Of a stretch of DNA of 64,000 bases, positions 47,635 through 59,800 are shown one piece after another. A program made the translations under genes and the position numbers. The DNA comes from Dendrolimus kikuchii (taxonomy: Eukaryota > Arthropoda > Insecta > Lepidoptera > Lasiocampidae). Where the stretch lies: the NCBI GenBank assembly GCA_019925095.2, contig CM034406.1, positions 5,620,388 through 5,684,387 of the forward strand, in the 5' to 3' direction. The notes beneath the pieces are model-generated. The model made no database searches. It was not told where the DNA came from and worked only from the letters and a program-made list of their open reading frames with translations. Each line of letters starts with the position of its first letter. Position 1 is the first letter of the stretch.

Positions 47635-48012
47635 CAGTGGCGTGGGATGGAGATTCGGCTAGGCTAAGCCGGTTGAATAAACATACCGTATGATACAAGC
47701 GCCTACTACACTACTATTTAAAAAAAATCTAACTCGCGATGTATTTTCTTATTGCAATTTGTATTTTTAATTTTGCAACCTTACCATATATTTTAAAACA
47801 AAAGCGGGTGCCCGATCGGGTTATGAGTTGTTATTTCATCCAATACGTGTGAAAAACCTCCGAGCATAAGAGATAGTAATACATTAATAATATTGCTTGG
47901 TTAAAAAACATGAGCGCCAATAAATTTCTGGCGCTTTCGACCTTTTGCTCGCTAATCGCTAGTTTCTTAAAGGTAGTATGGGGAACCGAGTTTTATGAAA
48001 TCCACGCCACTG
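47635..48012. mobile_element. hAT-like MITE, CAGTGGCGTGG termini
   Basis: A 378-bp element with inverted ends CAGTGGCGTGG / CCACGCCACTG. Flanks CTATGTAA and CTATGTAT agree at 7 of 8 positions, an aged 8-bp target duplication. No transposase ORF. Confidence 0.7.
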
Positions 48013-48308
48013 CTATGTATATAAAATACACTATGTTTTTACACGACTCTCTGCGCTACGAATAAATCCATGAGGCTTCTGTGCTACAGTTGCATATGTT
48101 TAATGTATATGAATGGAAAAAAACATTGGAAAAAAATATGTATTAATATTATTTTTGTAGTAAACCTTAAGAAAATTCGTTTCCATTTATTACATTAGGT
48201 GATAATAATAGCACATTTCTAGCTCCTCCACCTCGGAACATGGCTCTCCTCTGTTTCTGCCAATGGAACATTTGCAACACCAGAAGAGTGCCTGTAACTT
48301 GCCTATTA

Positions 48309-48567
48309 GTATACAGGTGAATTTTTCAAGTAGGGCTTCAGGTCCAAATTCTAAACTACCCCCAATAGCTAAAACCATTCAAAGGATAGTCGAGATAGAA
48401 AAGATAGAAAAGTCGCGGCCGATATAGACGAGAACTTTTACAGAGATCCAATTGGCTCATTTTGAAAAAAATAAACACCCCTGTATTATAAACTAAGTCA
48501 TAGTGTAGCTTGATAAGATCAATTTCTGTAAAGGAACGTCAAACGGCAAACTAAGGGAAAGCTTTAA
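48309..48567 (+). repeat. Repeat F4, single-arm copy
   Basis: Starts GTGAATTTTTCAAGTAGGGC and ends with GTCAAACGGCAAACTAAGGG; collinear with the 33118 arm and the 63086 copy. Confidence 0.6.
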
Positions 48568-48570
48568 GTA

Positions 48571-51500
48571 CAGAAAATATAAATTATTCGATTAAGAATG
48601 TAATAATAAAATTTAAATCACTCTTTTAAATTTACTGTCCATTAAGGTCTCTGAGTGTGGCAGAAAATAATTGACAATTCTTATCATAATATATTCAAAA
48701 TTCACAAACAATTAGGTACCAAGAACAATGATACTTATTTGAATTGTCCCAAACGCGTGTTTGCCAAATTATTATTAATTAATACTTATATATTATCTAA
48801 ACTATTCCTAAAACTTGTAGATTTTCTTCTATACTTTTGGTAGGTATCTGTTTATTGAAATAAATCTAGAATTTCTTATAAGTAGTTATTTTATAGAAGT
48901 TAAACTTCAAGATATTATATTACTTAGCCTAGTCATGCTGGTTGAAAAATATGCACAAATTATAAAGTGTATACCAAACAATATTTATTAAAACAACCTC
49001 CTATTATAATAATTAAGAAATTATTGTGTTAAAGAGTAGGTAATTAATATTATGATTTTATGTTTTTAGCAGAAGTCGTAAAATATTCGTAGTTGCATAT
49101 TTAATTTAATGTTAATAAAAATTATTGAAGTTATATATCTAATGCAAAATGAAATAGTGTATTTGTGTTATAAAAATAAGTATAATTTGAAATTTTAATT
49201 AAAAAGTAATTTAAACTATTAAGCACAATATCAATTATTTCAAATATTTAAACATTATACTTAAATTATAATTGTTAGTATAAATTACAATTTATAAAAA
49301 TGGAATGTCTTGAATATAACTATAAAAATAATTTAATATATAATTATAATGTCCGTTTATATTATAATTAGTGCCAAATACTCTCTAGAATGTAATAAAT
49401 AAATAGAAAAAATTACTTCAAAACATATACTAAAATGTTAACAATGTATATAATAGTTTATTCGATAGTTGTCTAATTAAAATTGTACTTCGACTAAGTA
49501 CTTAACACTCTTAAAAGTAAACTAGAGAGATTACTTAATTGAAATTATTACGTACATATAAATATTTTTTATTTTACATTTATTAATGACTGAACTCTAG
49601 CTCCTAGTTGCCATAACCAATACCTATAAATTATAATTATAACAATAATTTAATTATTCTATGGTCATAACCGTCTTTGTCCCCGCCCTTAAGAGGCCCA
49701 TTCATTATCCTGTATGGCAGTCTGCTTAGCCGTCTGCATCGTAATGCAGGGTTGTGAGTGTTGCATGCAACAGCATGCATTGCGTCCGGCAACATCGAGC
49801 AGGGTGCCTCTTCAGTCCTGCAAGCTCCATCCACTACAGGACTGCAGTATAATGTATGGGCCTATTTAACCATACTACACGCGAAGTCTATACGAATCTC
49901 GTAGAATCTGCGCCACGAAAGTTGCCCCACGGAAAATAAAGGAACTAAAAGTGGCAGCTCCGATAGTAGATGCAATTTTGTTCGTAATTACCTACATCGA
50001 TTTATGGACTAGCCAATAATGACTCTGGCAGGATTAAATACGGCAATTGCAGCGCCGCGTTTGTGGGACTTCTTTCGTGGCACGGACACTACTCGACGAG
50101 AATATCGTGAATAGTGTATAATAATTGATACATAAGGCCTAGCACGCACCAAGAATAGGGTAGTTGACAGTCAAATCAACGGAGATATTGTTTATCAACC
50201 TATAAAATGCCACTACTTTTACGAGCAGTGCAACTTATGACGTTTTTTCTATAAAGAATCAAAGAGCGTATTAATAATTTAAACAGTAATTAAAATTATC
50301 ATTAACATGATAGGTTAAAGGTATGATTATGATATGGTAATTGAACGCCCGACCTTTTATATAAAAATTCTTTCCGAATTTATTGTAATTTTTCTCGAAA
50401 AATCTGTGACATTTGGAACTCTATAATTAATTCCGCAACGCATTAAAAACCTGGATCTTGCCACAGAAGTCTGCTAGGCCTAACAGTTAGCAATCTGAAT
50501 ATAATTGACAAAACTAATTTCGACTCGACCATTGTACTTAACGTACTTGTATATTCTTTTTACTTTTTACATGAATCCCAATAAAACAAACAGAATAAAA
50601 GTTTAAAAAATTACATCGTTTTCTCCATCGTTTCTATTTATACAGTGTATTCCAGTTGTTTTTTTAAATAGGTAATAAATGTACAGAAACGGCATGTTTA
50701 GAATTATATAATATTATAGATAACAGTATTTTAGACTTTTTCATTTCTACAAAAATAACATGATATAAAAAAAATGGTCCAAATGTATTTTTTTTCTGCA
50801 AGCAAGCGGTTTCCGCAACTCGACGACATAGCGCCTATTTTGCGTGCGAGGGTGGATGTGGGGTTACTTAATCCAGTCCAGCTATTATAGAAAGTCCATC
50901 AACTTCTTAAAATCAATCTTAAATGTATAAAAACTGTTTTGCTAATTAAGGCGATCCAAGGGCGTGATTATCTAAGTTTCGTAGTCGTCATTTAATTTTG
51001 TTTATGCATTACATCTAGATTTTATATTAAGAAGGGGGGAATGCTTCAAAACAGAGGCAATTTGGATATGGTTTGTTAATCATTGACTATTCTTTTTACT
51101 TTTCTGTAAAATAAATTAAAAATAAATAATATACTTACGTTACATTTTAGTTTTGTCATAAAGTGGTGTTTAAGAGATAACGTTTTGTTCTAACAGTTAA
51201 GTTTGTCATGCATACTAATGTGGCTATTTGTTTAGCAGATTTATAGTTTGATTTAAATACCATATAACAAACGAAGCTATGCAAAAAACTACTTATAAGC
51301 TTATGATTAAAAATTTCAACAGCTTCCGTCCCTCCTATTAATTTTGCAATTATTTTTTTTACGTTTAGATAGATATCTTTCTTTTGTACGTAAACTAATC
51401 AAAACTCTAGTGAGATAGCTATAACAATGACCGATTGTAAAACTTAATGTACTTACGCATAATTTTATTATAGATAGAATTAGAAGTAAAAGAAAGGATG

Positions 51501-52181
51501 AGAAATAAATTATTTGAAATTTTCTGCCTTTTTTCTATAAAAACCTTCAAAAGTAGTATACGGGAGATGATCTGTGTCTTCCGTGGATAAACGTAAGCTA
51601 ATAAAAAGATGGCGCTGCAGATACGATATTTTTTAGCGTCGCCGTTGCAATTTACTGCACGGGATCCATGTGGGATAATGTTATTAACTGTGTCTGTATC
51701 CAAATGCACCTTATTTATAACGTGAAAAATAACCCCGTTAACAAATACCTATTAGTCATTAAAAATTAAATCAATGTCGCATCAAAAATAACCCATCGTT
51801 ACATCTGCGTAAATCGGTCAGTAATTATAACATTATCCCATATGGAGCAGTGGGGTCACAAACACGACGCAATGGTAACTCGTCATTATATTACTTAAAA
51901 TCAGGGTAGCGTCGACTCTTTGGTAGAAAGTCGTAAGATGATGTTATTCTATGCAGTTTTATTTTAATATAATATATTATAATCGTATTGTCAATTATTA
52001 CTAGTCTTTAATAAATAAAATACAAATGTGCACGACCTAGGGTTTTCCTTTTATGTCTAGCGCGAGAAGTTTATCTTGATAGCGCTTCACATTTTCGCAA
52101 AAATCTCACAAGAACGCGAGAAAAATCGCCCGAGGTTCGTGTAGAAATGTAGAGGCCCCTTTCCTCTTTTGACATAATCAA
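48571..52181. other. Very AT-rich; no gene seen
   Basis: 48600-49660 is almost pure AT-rich filler and could include CngL 3' UTR. Only the 49690-49856 repeat is identifiable. Confidence 0.45.
49690..49856 (-). repeat. Inverted copy of the 52182-52640 repeat, without the insert
   Basis: The reverse complement gives GCAGTCCTGTAGTGGATGG, TTGCAGGACT and CAACACTCACAACC. This copy shows the empty-site version of the locus split at 52284. Confidence 0.5.
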
Positions 52182-52640
52182 TTACGTGTCTTGCCTGGCA
52201 GTCCTGTAGTGGACGGGATTGCAGGACTCAAGACGCATCCTGCTCTGTGACACAGAGTCTGTGTTACCAGACATAATGCAGGCTTTTTTTTTCTGAGGCG
52301 AGGGAAAATGCTTAACCGATTTACGCACAAACTGGGCCGTTGCTAGGGGAACGACACGCGTTGGTCGGGGGCGATAACACTGCAGCAATAGTATGCTCTT
52401 GGCAGTGCTCCGTCCGCGATCGACGTCACAGAATAGTGTAGAAAACTCCGAGTGTTGCTACATGAGCGAGCAACCCCAATACCCACTAAAAACCCCCTCC
52501 TCCCTGTCGACCCTGCGCTTTTGTTTGTGTTGGAAAGGCTGAGATTTAGAACATAGTTACGCCCAGTCGAGACATAATGCAGGCTGCAACAACATTCACA
52601 ATCTTTCATTACGCTGCTGTCTTCTATCCGGACTGCCATG
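52182..52640 (+). repeat. Dispersed repeat hosting the retroposon
   Basis: Outside the insert, GGCAGTCCTGTAGTGGA, TTGCAGGACT and CAACATTCACAA align, in order, with the reverse complement of 49690-49856. No coding sense seen. Confidence 0.5.
52284..52569 (-). mobile_element. Retroposon with poly(A) tail and 15-bp target duplication
   Basis: A 286-bp insert flanked by perfect copies of AGACATAATGCAGGC (52269-52283 and 52570-52584). The T run at the left edge is its poly(A) tail read on the plus strand. The minus strand includes GGTTTTTAGTGGGTATTGG, which recalls LINE 3' UTRs, so it is probably a 5'-truncated LINE. Its host is another repeat that continues on both sides. Confidence 0.7.
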
Positions 52641-52745
52641 CAGAACAAAGACACCCTTTAAAGTTATTGTCTAGAGCATATTCAGTATTTTAAATACTTT
52701 TTCATATACTTTTTTGACGATAAATATATTTATGATTAGGTATAC

Positions 52746-53108
52746 CTATTGCCGGAAGTCAGAAGATAGACGTTTGTATTTAAATTGCGTCCGTCGCGAA
52801 GTTCTGTAGTGCTGGTGCATGCTCATAATCAAAGGTATGTCAGGAAATACGTGAGATTGATAGAAGGCATGTATGAAGATGCTATTACACAAGTCCATTG
52901 TGCAGTCGAGACTGAGTAATTTTTCTGTGAAGGCACGATTGCACCAGAATTCAATATAATCTTGCTGATCATAGATGCGCTGACCGCAGAGATGTATATT
53001 CGCCCCTAATGTAGGCTGTTTGCAGATATGATAATATTCTAGCGGTCGAAGACGCAATGGCACTTCAAAACAAATTGGAAAAGTGGTAACAAACGCTAAT
53101 AAAAACAT
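52746..53108 (-). CDS. Hypothetical small ORF, 120 aa, signal-peptide-like start
   Basis: The ATG-to-TAG ORF begins MFLLAFVTTFPICF, like a signal peptide, and then has five Cys (HICKQ, HLCGQR, FWCNRA, LDCTMDLC). Codon use looks coding-like. The HLCG block recalls an insulin B chain, but the Cys spacing (14 between, family 11) does not fit and there is no CC-x3-C A chain, so I do not call it an insulin. No promoter, splice partner or homologue can be named. It borders an R1-like LINE remnant and could be chance or transposon sequence. Confidence 0.3.
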   Translation of the reverse strand: MFLLAFVTTFPICFEVPLRLRPLEYYHICKQPTLGANIHLCGQRIYDQQDYIEFWCNRAFTEKLLSLDCTMDLCNSIFIHAFYQSHVFPDIPLIMSMHQHYRTSRRTQFKYKRLSSDFRQ

Positions 53109-53219
53109 TGGCTTTTAAAACCATAGAACGTATAACCTTTGTACTTCAATGTAACTTAATTCGTGCAGAGATTAAAGCGATCAGGACGCGAGAAACCACA
53201 ACCATGATCCAAACTTGGC

Positions 53220-53660
53220 ACAGAGATTTATAATCTCCTGAGGCCGGCACTGATACAGTGGAGGCGGTTCGTCCCTACCTACTGAGATAGGTCGCGCGGA
53301 AACGCTGCACTTTGACCTTTAGGATGACGCAGATACTTACCGGGCTAAGGTGCATCAATAAGTATCTGCATCAGATTGTGGGGTGTCTCGGGTGTCTGCC
53401 TTCCCCTCAATGCGGCGAATGCGGCGCGCTAGACACTGCGTTTCACACACTGGTCCAATGCGCTGCAGGGCAACCCCAGAGGTTCGAGCTCTAGCCATCG
53501 TAAAGCCGATCGATGCGCTGAGGGGACTGGTTGAGGCCATGCTCCCCAGCGACGATCACTAGTCAGCGGTTTCTTTCTTTTGCGAAGCAGTAATGTCCCG
53601 CAAGGAAGCCGCTGAGAGAGTAAGAAAGAGAGCTGCGCACACGCTCCGCGGACGCCATCG
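53220..53660 (+). mobile_element. R1-clade-like LINE ORF2 C-terminal remnant
   Basis: Fragments in shifting plus frames: TQILTGLRCINKYLHQIVG, CGECGALDTAFHTLVQCAA (the Cys/His motif that ends R1-type ORF2), then LVEAMLPSDDH and FCEAVMSRKEAAERVRKRA. It is GC-richer than its surroundings, and several stops mark it as dead. GC-rich sequence to about 53980 may be its 3' UTR. Confidence 0.65.
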
Positions 53661-53980
53661 TCAAGCTGCCCTCCGTAGCGACATGTATGTGCAAAGTCTC
53701 CCATGATTCCATCGCCGGGGTGCCCATCGTGGGGATGAGACGGGTCCAACTTCTGTTGGTGAATTGGGTCACTCTGCATCCCGGTGTGACCTAACTTGTT
53801 GCGCGGTTGAACAATGGATGTAGCTTCGCTCATCATCTCATGTTCTTCCACACAAGCGCCGCGTATGGGACGTAGGTTTAGGTTTAGCGGAGTAGTTGGT
53901 CCCACCCAGTCTTTGCACACGCTGCGTTTATCGCCGCGTTCCTGTCCCACCCCCACAATCAAGAGGGACTCAGCATACAA

Positions 53981-55083
53981 AATTTATTCCCCCTGCGCAT
54001 AAAAAAGCCTTTGTATTAATTATCCTAAAATTTAATCTAATCATATTGACTTTTATTGAGTACCTGTCATACACATAAACTAGGGATGTCCAAAAAATAT
54101 TTTGATATCGTAAATTAAGCTGAAATTCTAATAAAAAATGGAGGAGAACAAAGCTCTGGCAGATTAGCAGAAAATGCTCTTAATTACTTTATCAACCTCT
54201 ACTTCTTGTGTAATCGGAAATATTTAATTAAAAACTCTTATTATTTTTTTAAGATTATCAAGAATCTCTTCATCGTCATCATCCGAGCGTTAAATCTCGG
54301 TTGCGATCGGGACGTTCACTTCAACGTCTAGAGTCCGCTTTTCTACTTTTTTTACTTTCGCGCGGTTTTCAGCATCCAGCAAGAATCTCTACGTATGTGC
54401 TTACCATTTTCATCATATTTCATATTTAATGACATACATTTAATTCCGTATTTTATATATAAATATATTTACGTATTTCATATCGATATATTGTATAGAA
54501 TTTAATTTATCAGTAGAGTCTGACCAACGAAAGTTGACCCTGGAAAAGGGCGGCAAATTTAAATATAGGTATGATTGGATTAACCTATTTTGATATTTGG
54601 TAGTTACTTAATTATTTATGTTGTGTATTTTAAGTGTGCCAATTAATAAATCCGTACTCATTCCTAATAATAATATTATAAATACGAAAGTTTGTGAGAT
54701 GTATTTGTTACTCATTCACGCCAAAAGTATTTAACGGATTATAATAAAATTTGGAATACTTATTATTACTTATTCTTATATCTCGAATCTAGAATGACCT
54801 ACAATAGAATATAGACTATTTAATCTTTATTCTGGTAGGTAGCAGGAAATCAGTAGTCATTACATTTTTTGAAAAATAAACTGCAATATTCAGTAAAAAC
54901 TTAATTTTATTCGCTATAATCAAAATCAAATTCCAACAGTTTCATATGAAAAGATTTAAAATCTGAGTTGGCTTCTAAAAGAGCAAGAATACCTGGTGGA
55001 AGAGTTTTACCACCTAGCCGGCTGTTGTAGATCAAATTTGGATGGAGGTCATCTCCCACGAGTTTACTGTGGACTCCAACAAT
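53981..55083. other. No gene seen
   Basis: AT-rich with one retroelement-derived fragment at 54660-54850. Confidence 0.45.
54660..54850 (+). repeat. Retroelement-derived fragment
   Basis: AATATTATAAATACGAAAGT, TTGTTACTCATTCACGCCAA and TTAACGGATTATAATAAAAT resemble the common 'GCGAAAGTTTGT ... ACTGAACGGATT' moth repeat. Confidence 0.4.
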
Positions 55084-55112
55084 TATGAATGAATGAATGA
55101 AAACTCTTTATT
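55084..55112 (-). mobile_element. Short LINE 3' end, minus strand
   Basis: GAATGAATGAATGAAAACTC followed by TTTATTG is the reverse complement of a LINE 3' end with AATAAAG and a TTCA-repeat tail, as in the copy ending at 44652. Confidence 0.45.
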
Positions 55113-55263
55113 GTTTACCATAACCTAAACCTAGATATTTATGATAGTGCTAGTATTCGTACTAAACAGGTACATACATTTTTATAAATGAGTACATTCA
55201 AGAACAAAGAGTTACTGTCTCTTTGGTATATATTTTCGTATGGCTTTCGTTTTCATTGCCACA

Positions 55264-55548
55264 CAAAGCCGCATGTGTCCTAAACGCAGTGCTCAGGTTC
55301 GAATCCTGATTAGAAAGCATGCACCATTTAGGTAGCTTTCTGACCTAAAGTGCATATCGTTATAAATGTCATATATTGACGGTGATGGAAAACTGAGATG
55401 AATCCTGCACGTCAATATAACCAATGTGCCAGATCTGCCAATCTGCCTTAGGAAAAGTGTGGAGGGTGTACTGTCTGTTCCTCCCCTATAAAAATGGGAT
55501 GCCCAAACGCAGCAGTGGGCCATTTATGGGTTGTTATTATTAAGCCTT
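55264..55548 (+). mobile_element. tRNA-derived SINE
   Basis: A perfect pol III B box GGTTCGAATCC at 55296-55306, then a unique body with ATGAATCCTGCACGTCAATA and the 3' end AAAAATGGGATGCCCAAACG, GCAGTGGGCC and a GTTATTATTAAG tail. The tRNA-like head is not a foldable full tRNA. Confidence 0.6.
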
Positions 55549-55904
55549 TTGTTTTCTCAGACGTAAGGGAAACTCCTGCAATGGAGGCCACATGAGTTGT
55601 TCATGTTGGCTTAAGCAGAGCAAGAAGAGGCTATGCTCCGTGAAAAAGAAGCCCATGAATGTAAGGTGAAGAAAGTTGTATGCGAAGAGATTAGCAATAA
55701 TAGCTTAGATTTAGAAGAAGAATATTGGAAATCTCAAATAAAACAATAAATAGATTTTGTGCGTCCTTTTATTAAATTAGTTACCTATGTATAAATTACA
55801 AATATTACTTGTGTTGGATATTAAAAGAAATAAACTAAACTATACTATAAATAAAACTATATTTACAAAACAACATAAATCTCAGAAAAATTTACTACAA
55901 ATCG

Positions 55905-56030
55905 TTGCGGCGGGGAGCGAGCCCAAAATGCTGGCCGCACATCCACGTTTGCCCTAGGTGCAAACCAGCCTTTTGGTCACGCGAGATCTCAATTAGACGC
56001 TTTTAGAGGTCTCGACCAGATGATGAGCTT
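55905..56030. repeat. GC-rich repeat fragment shared with 15870-16030
   Basis: See the partner entry. It lies just downstream of the tRNA-derived SINE region, with no gene nearby before 56641. Confidence 0.35.
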
Positions 56031-56640
56031 CAGGTCCCCACGGCCCCAGGTTCTTGACTCGAAAGCCACAAATACGTACCCACTACCAATAGACACATAT
56101 TTGCAACATTTTAGAGCCTCCTGGTGTGCAGCAGCAGCCTCGACTGTCAGGGCTGCGTCCGGAAGATAGGACTCCGCCAAAGTATCGACACAGGCAAATC
56201 CACTCACAACCAACCGAAAACCGCCATCTTGTTTGTCAAAATTGACGATGATATTACTATTAGAGTTGCCATGTAAAAAGTTTGCAAATAATTCCAGGTT
56301 CAACTTTCGATGGCCAGACTATACCAAGGAACATAATAATCTCATAGGTAAGTTTTCCAGTATATAAAAGTACTCTGTGGGTGAGATCAATACTTTAATA
56401 TATCACATCGTAATGGTAACCCCATAAATAATACACGGTAACCCTATCTAAAATAAACCATTTTATTATGGATTTCAATTGGAAAGTGAAAAACTCGATC
56501 TGTGTTTTGCACATTCACCTTCAGTATCTTAAAAATATTGGTTTTTACTAAAATTAACTATATTTCAATTTCAGGGTTTAAATATCGTGTATATATATGT
56601 AATCTTTAAATTTTTAATCGTATAAAAACAACAACTCAAA

Positions 56641-56816
56641 ATGTCACCTCGAAAACAACCCCGTAGTTTATTTAATTTATGCGTCAAAAGTTGTGTTAGC
56701 TTAATAAATTCTACCTGTTTTTATATTGAAAACAAGTATCCTGACGAAATGTTCAGAAATCGTAAAAGGGACGCATACATCTTAAAGCGTCACTTGATGA
56801 CTATGCTGCCAGCCAG
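56641..56816 (+). CDS. LRR protein gene, exon 1
   Basis: 58 codons plus two bases of an Arg codon. Begins MSPRKQPRSLFNLCVKSCVS and ends HLMTMLPA. The unspliced frame also stays open for 27 codons past the donor, but exon 2 is open from its acceptor in the matching phase, 29 codons before its first ATG, which favours splicing. Confidence 0.8.
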
Positions 56817-59800
56817 GTATTGTATTAAATTGCCTTTTTATTATGCTTTGTTTTTGTTCATTTCAATGATATCTCTAAAAGTAGGGCTTCATCTGCGTTA
56901 GTGTTAAAGATTTAGACAATTTCACGAATATACGGCAATGAGATTAATGGTCAATTTGAGATGCAACATTGTTAATGACAATGAATATTTGCAGTATGTA
57001 TTTATATACACTAACTAGCTGTGCCCGCGACGTCGCCGGCGTGGAATATGCTTTCAACACCCTCCGATTTTGAAACATTCTTCATTGGTGCTCCGCTCCT
57101 ATTGGTCTTAGCGTGATGATATACAGCCTATAGCCTTCCTCGATAAATGTGCTATCCAACACTGAAAGAATTTTTTAAATCAGACCAGTAGTTTCTGAGA
57201 TTTGCGCATTCAATCAAACAATATATTAGTATATTTGGCTACAACACTAATACTTACATTTTAAATATTGCGATATATTTTGAATGAAACATACAAATTC
57301 AATAATTCAAAAAGTTCTAGAAAGGTATTTAATTTGTCTTGAATATGGAGTAATTTATTTTGATAAGGATTAATACCAAGGTACAAAATAAAGAGTTTTC
57401 GAAGCGACAGCATTTTAATTATTTAAAAAAATAAAAGAAAACACTTATTATGAGATAACTACAATAGTTATGTTTATGAGATATTTTTTGTAGACAATTA
57501 TATGTTCTGCAAAATGGTAGTACATTGTTTTGTTCTATAATCAATAGTTTTCGCAGCACACGCCGTGTAAGAATGTTTTCGGGTAAATTTTTTACACCTT
57601 GGGTTACATTATTGGACTTTTAATAAGGATCCCTAATTTTTTTGAAAATATAATATAGCCTATAGCCTTCCTCAATAAATGTACTATTCAACACTGAATT
57701 TTTCAAATCGGACCAGCGATTCCTGAAATTAGCGCATTTAAACAAGCAAACTTTATAATATTAGTATAGATGTGGCTATGGGTTAACAACATTTTTTTTT
57801 AGCATTTAAAATAAGACACATTTGGCTACAGCCTAAATCTTTAACACAACACAGATGAAACCCCAGCAATAATAAAGCCGAGAACTATAAACAAATAAAA
57901 AAGAACATGGCTGTTCTGTAAATTGAATCAACAGTAAAGATGTGTTAAATTTGAAAATAATTTGTTAGTTTTTGCAAATAATTCACCAGGTTCCTCTGGG
58001 GTGGGTAAATAGTATCTAGGATGTTATGTAATTTGGTTGAAATGACTCAAAACCTGTATAATAATTTGATTGCATTTGAATCATGTTTGCTCAATTATAA
58101 TAGTTATTCTTCATCATCAATTAAATATTAGTCAAAACTGACCTGTATCTCAAAAAGTATGTAATGAATATTGTCTTAAACAATTTTTGTAAAAAGTATT
58201 TGTGAAACATTATTATGTTATGATACCGTAAGGTTACTTATTATCTTACCTTTGCGGTATCATAGCTAAATGAGTACAGTTGATTAGGATACATTTGAGC
58301 CGGTACATTTTGTACTGATATGGCACAAAATTTAAATATGTAAGACTTCGACATTCTGTTTACTCACTCCTCAAATGTGAAGAAAAGGGGACAGATAGAA
58401 CGAGGCTTATACTACAATAATACATTTATCCTTGTAGGAATGGAGAAAGAACACAATTTCGGCATCCTGTCGTAAGAGGCAACTAAACAACCAACAGCCA
58501 GGTGGTAGGGCATTTACCCGACTGGATGGCTACCACCCCTGGTCTAAAGTATGTCGCCATAACAACCTTGAGTTGTGTTCCGGCATTAGTGACCAGGTTC
58601 CAGTCTCCTTTAAGAGAGCAGAAGCGCATTTGTAGCAACTTTGGTGTTGCAAATGTCCATAGGCGATGGTAACCACTTTCCATCAAGTGGGCCGTCTGCC
58701 TGTCTGCTGATCTCCTGCAATAAAAATAAAAAAATACAATAATGCCTCTACAGATATTCATATGAAAACAAGGGACAACAAGACATATCATAGTATGACT
58801 GCTAGTAGAATGAAATGACCAATGCTGATCCCATCCACTTCTTAATGAACACTGAACTAGAAGTTTTGATGGTACTGCACATAGGTACAAATTGCGAGGA
58901 ACGGGACAAATGAGGCAACACATCAAATATACTGCTGCAGTACAATCCATACAAAACTCCTCACTCCATTTGAAGTAGTACATTGTACTGGTTCAATACA
59001 AAAAGTCATATTACTCTTACAAACTTATTTTATAATTGTGTCTTAATCACCATTACAAATCAGTCAAACAAAAATTGTTTACTTGTCATCCCTTTATTGG
59101 ACTGCCAAGCACTTACAAATTTTATTTATATTGAAAGTTAACAAATCAGTATGCTATAATAACTATTTTCTATTTTATATGGGAACTGTCTATATGTAAG
59201 TCTGATTTCTATTATTTTGTAAGATGTTTAATATTTTTTTATTGTTTCAGACTATTTGATGTCCTCTGTTCAAAAAGAACACGATGCCAATACCATGGCG
59301 ACCCTCGCATACAACTTTTTATCTTAACACATCCCAAAATGGCTGTTTTCCGCAAATCCGAACTTGATAACAGCATCCCCCAATTCTTCTGGACTAGTAC
59401 TTTACCAAAGTTGAACCGTTTAGTTGTCTTAGACCTTAAGTTTATTTGTACAGATGAAATACTCCAAGTCATTGGCCGTAACTGTCTTCTACTAGAGGAA
59501 ATCAACATTGTCTCTAGGGTAGATATTTGTAAATCAGATGTTAATGCCTCAGTATGGAAAAGAAATGTTTCTAACAAAGGTCTTCGTTATATTGTTAATT
59601 TGAAAAAATTACGCATTTTAGCTATGGATCCGCCAAGAAATGAAAGGATGTGTCGTGTTGGTCGTTGTGTGTCTCAAGCTGGAATAATCAAGTTGATAAA
59701 TGTTCTTCCTGTTCTTGAGGAATTGAGAATAGAATCTTGCAATATTGGGTCGACTTTGATTGATGCTGCTGTGAATATAGGGCCTTTGAGTCTTAGAAAA

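Noticed and set aside
52746..53108. Insulin-like peptide
   Set aside because: HLCG resembles a B chain, but the cysteine spacing is wrong and the CC-x3-C of the A chain is absent.
53429..53980. 183-codon minus-strand ORF
   Set aside because: Antisense of the R1-like LINE remnant and its GC-rich tail; the plus strand carries the recognisable LINE motifs.
55264..55340. True tRNA gene at the perfect B box
   Set aside because: No cloverleaf can be drawn around GGTTCGAATCC and the downstream body is a SINE with an ATT tail.
58483..58983. 166-codon minus-strand ORF
   Set aside because: Most of it is the antisense of the SINE-A copy at 58438-58735, and it repeats the peptide seen in other SINE copies.
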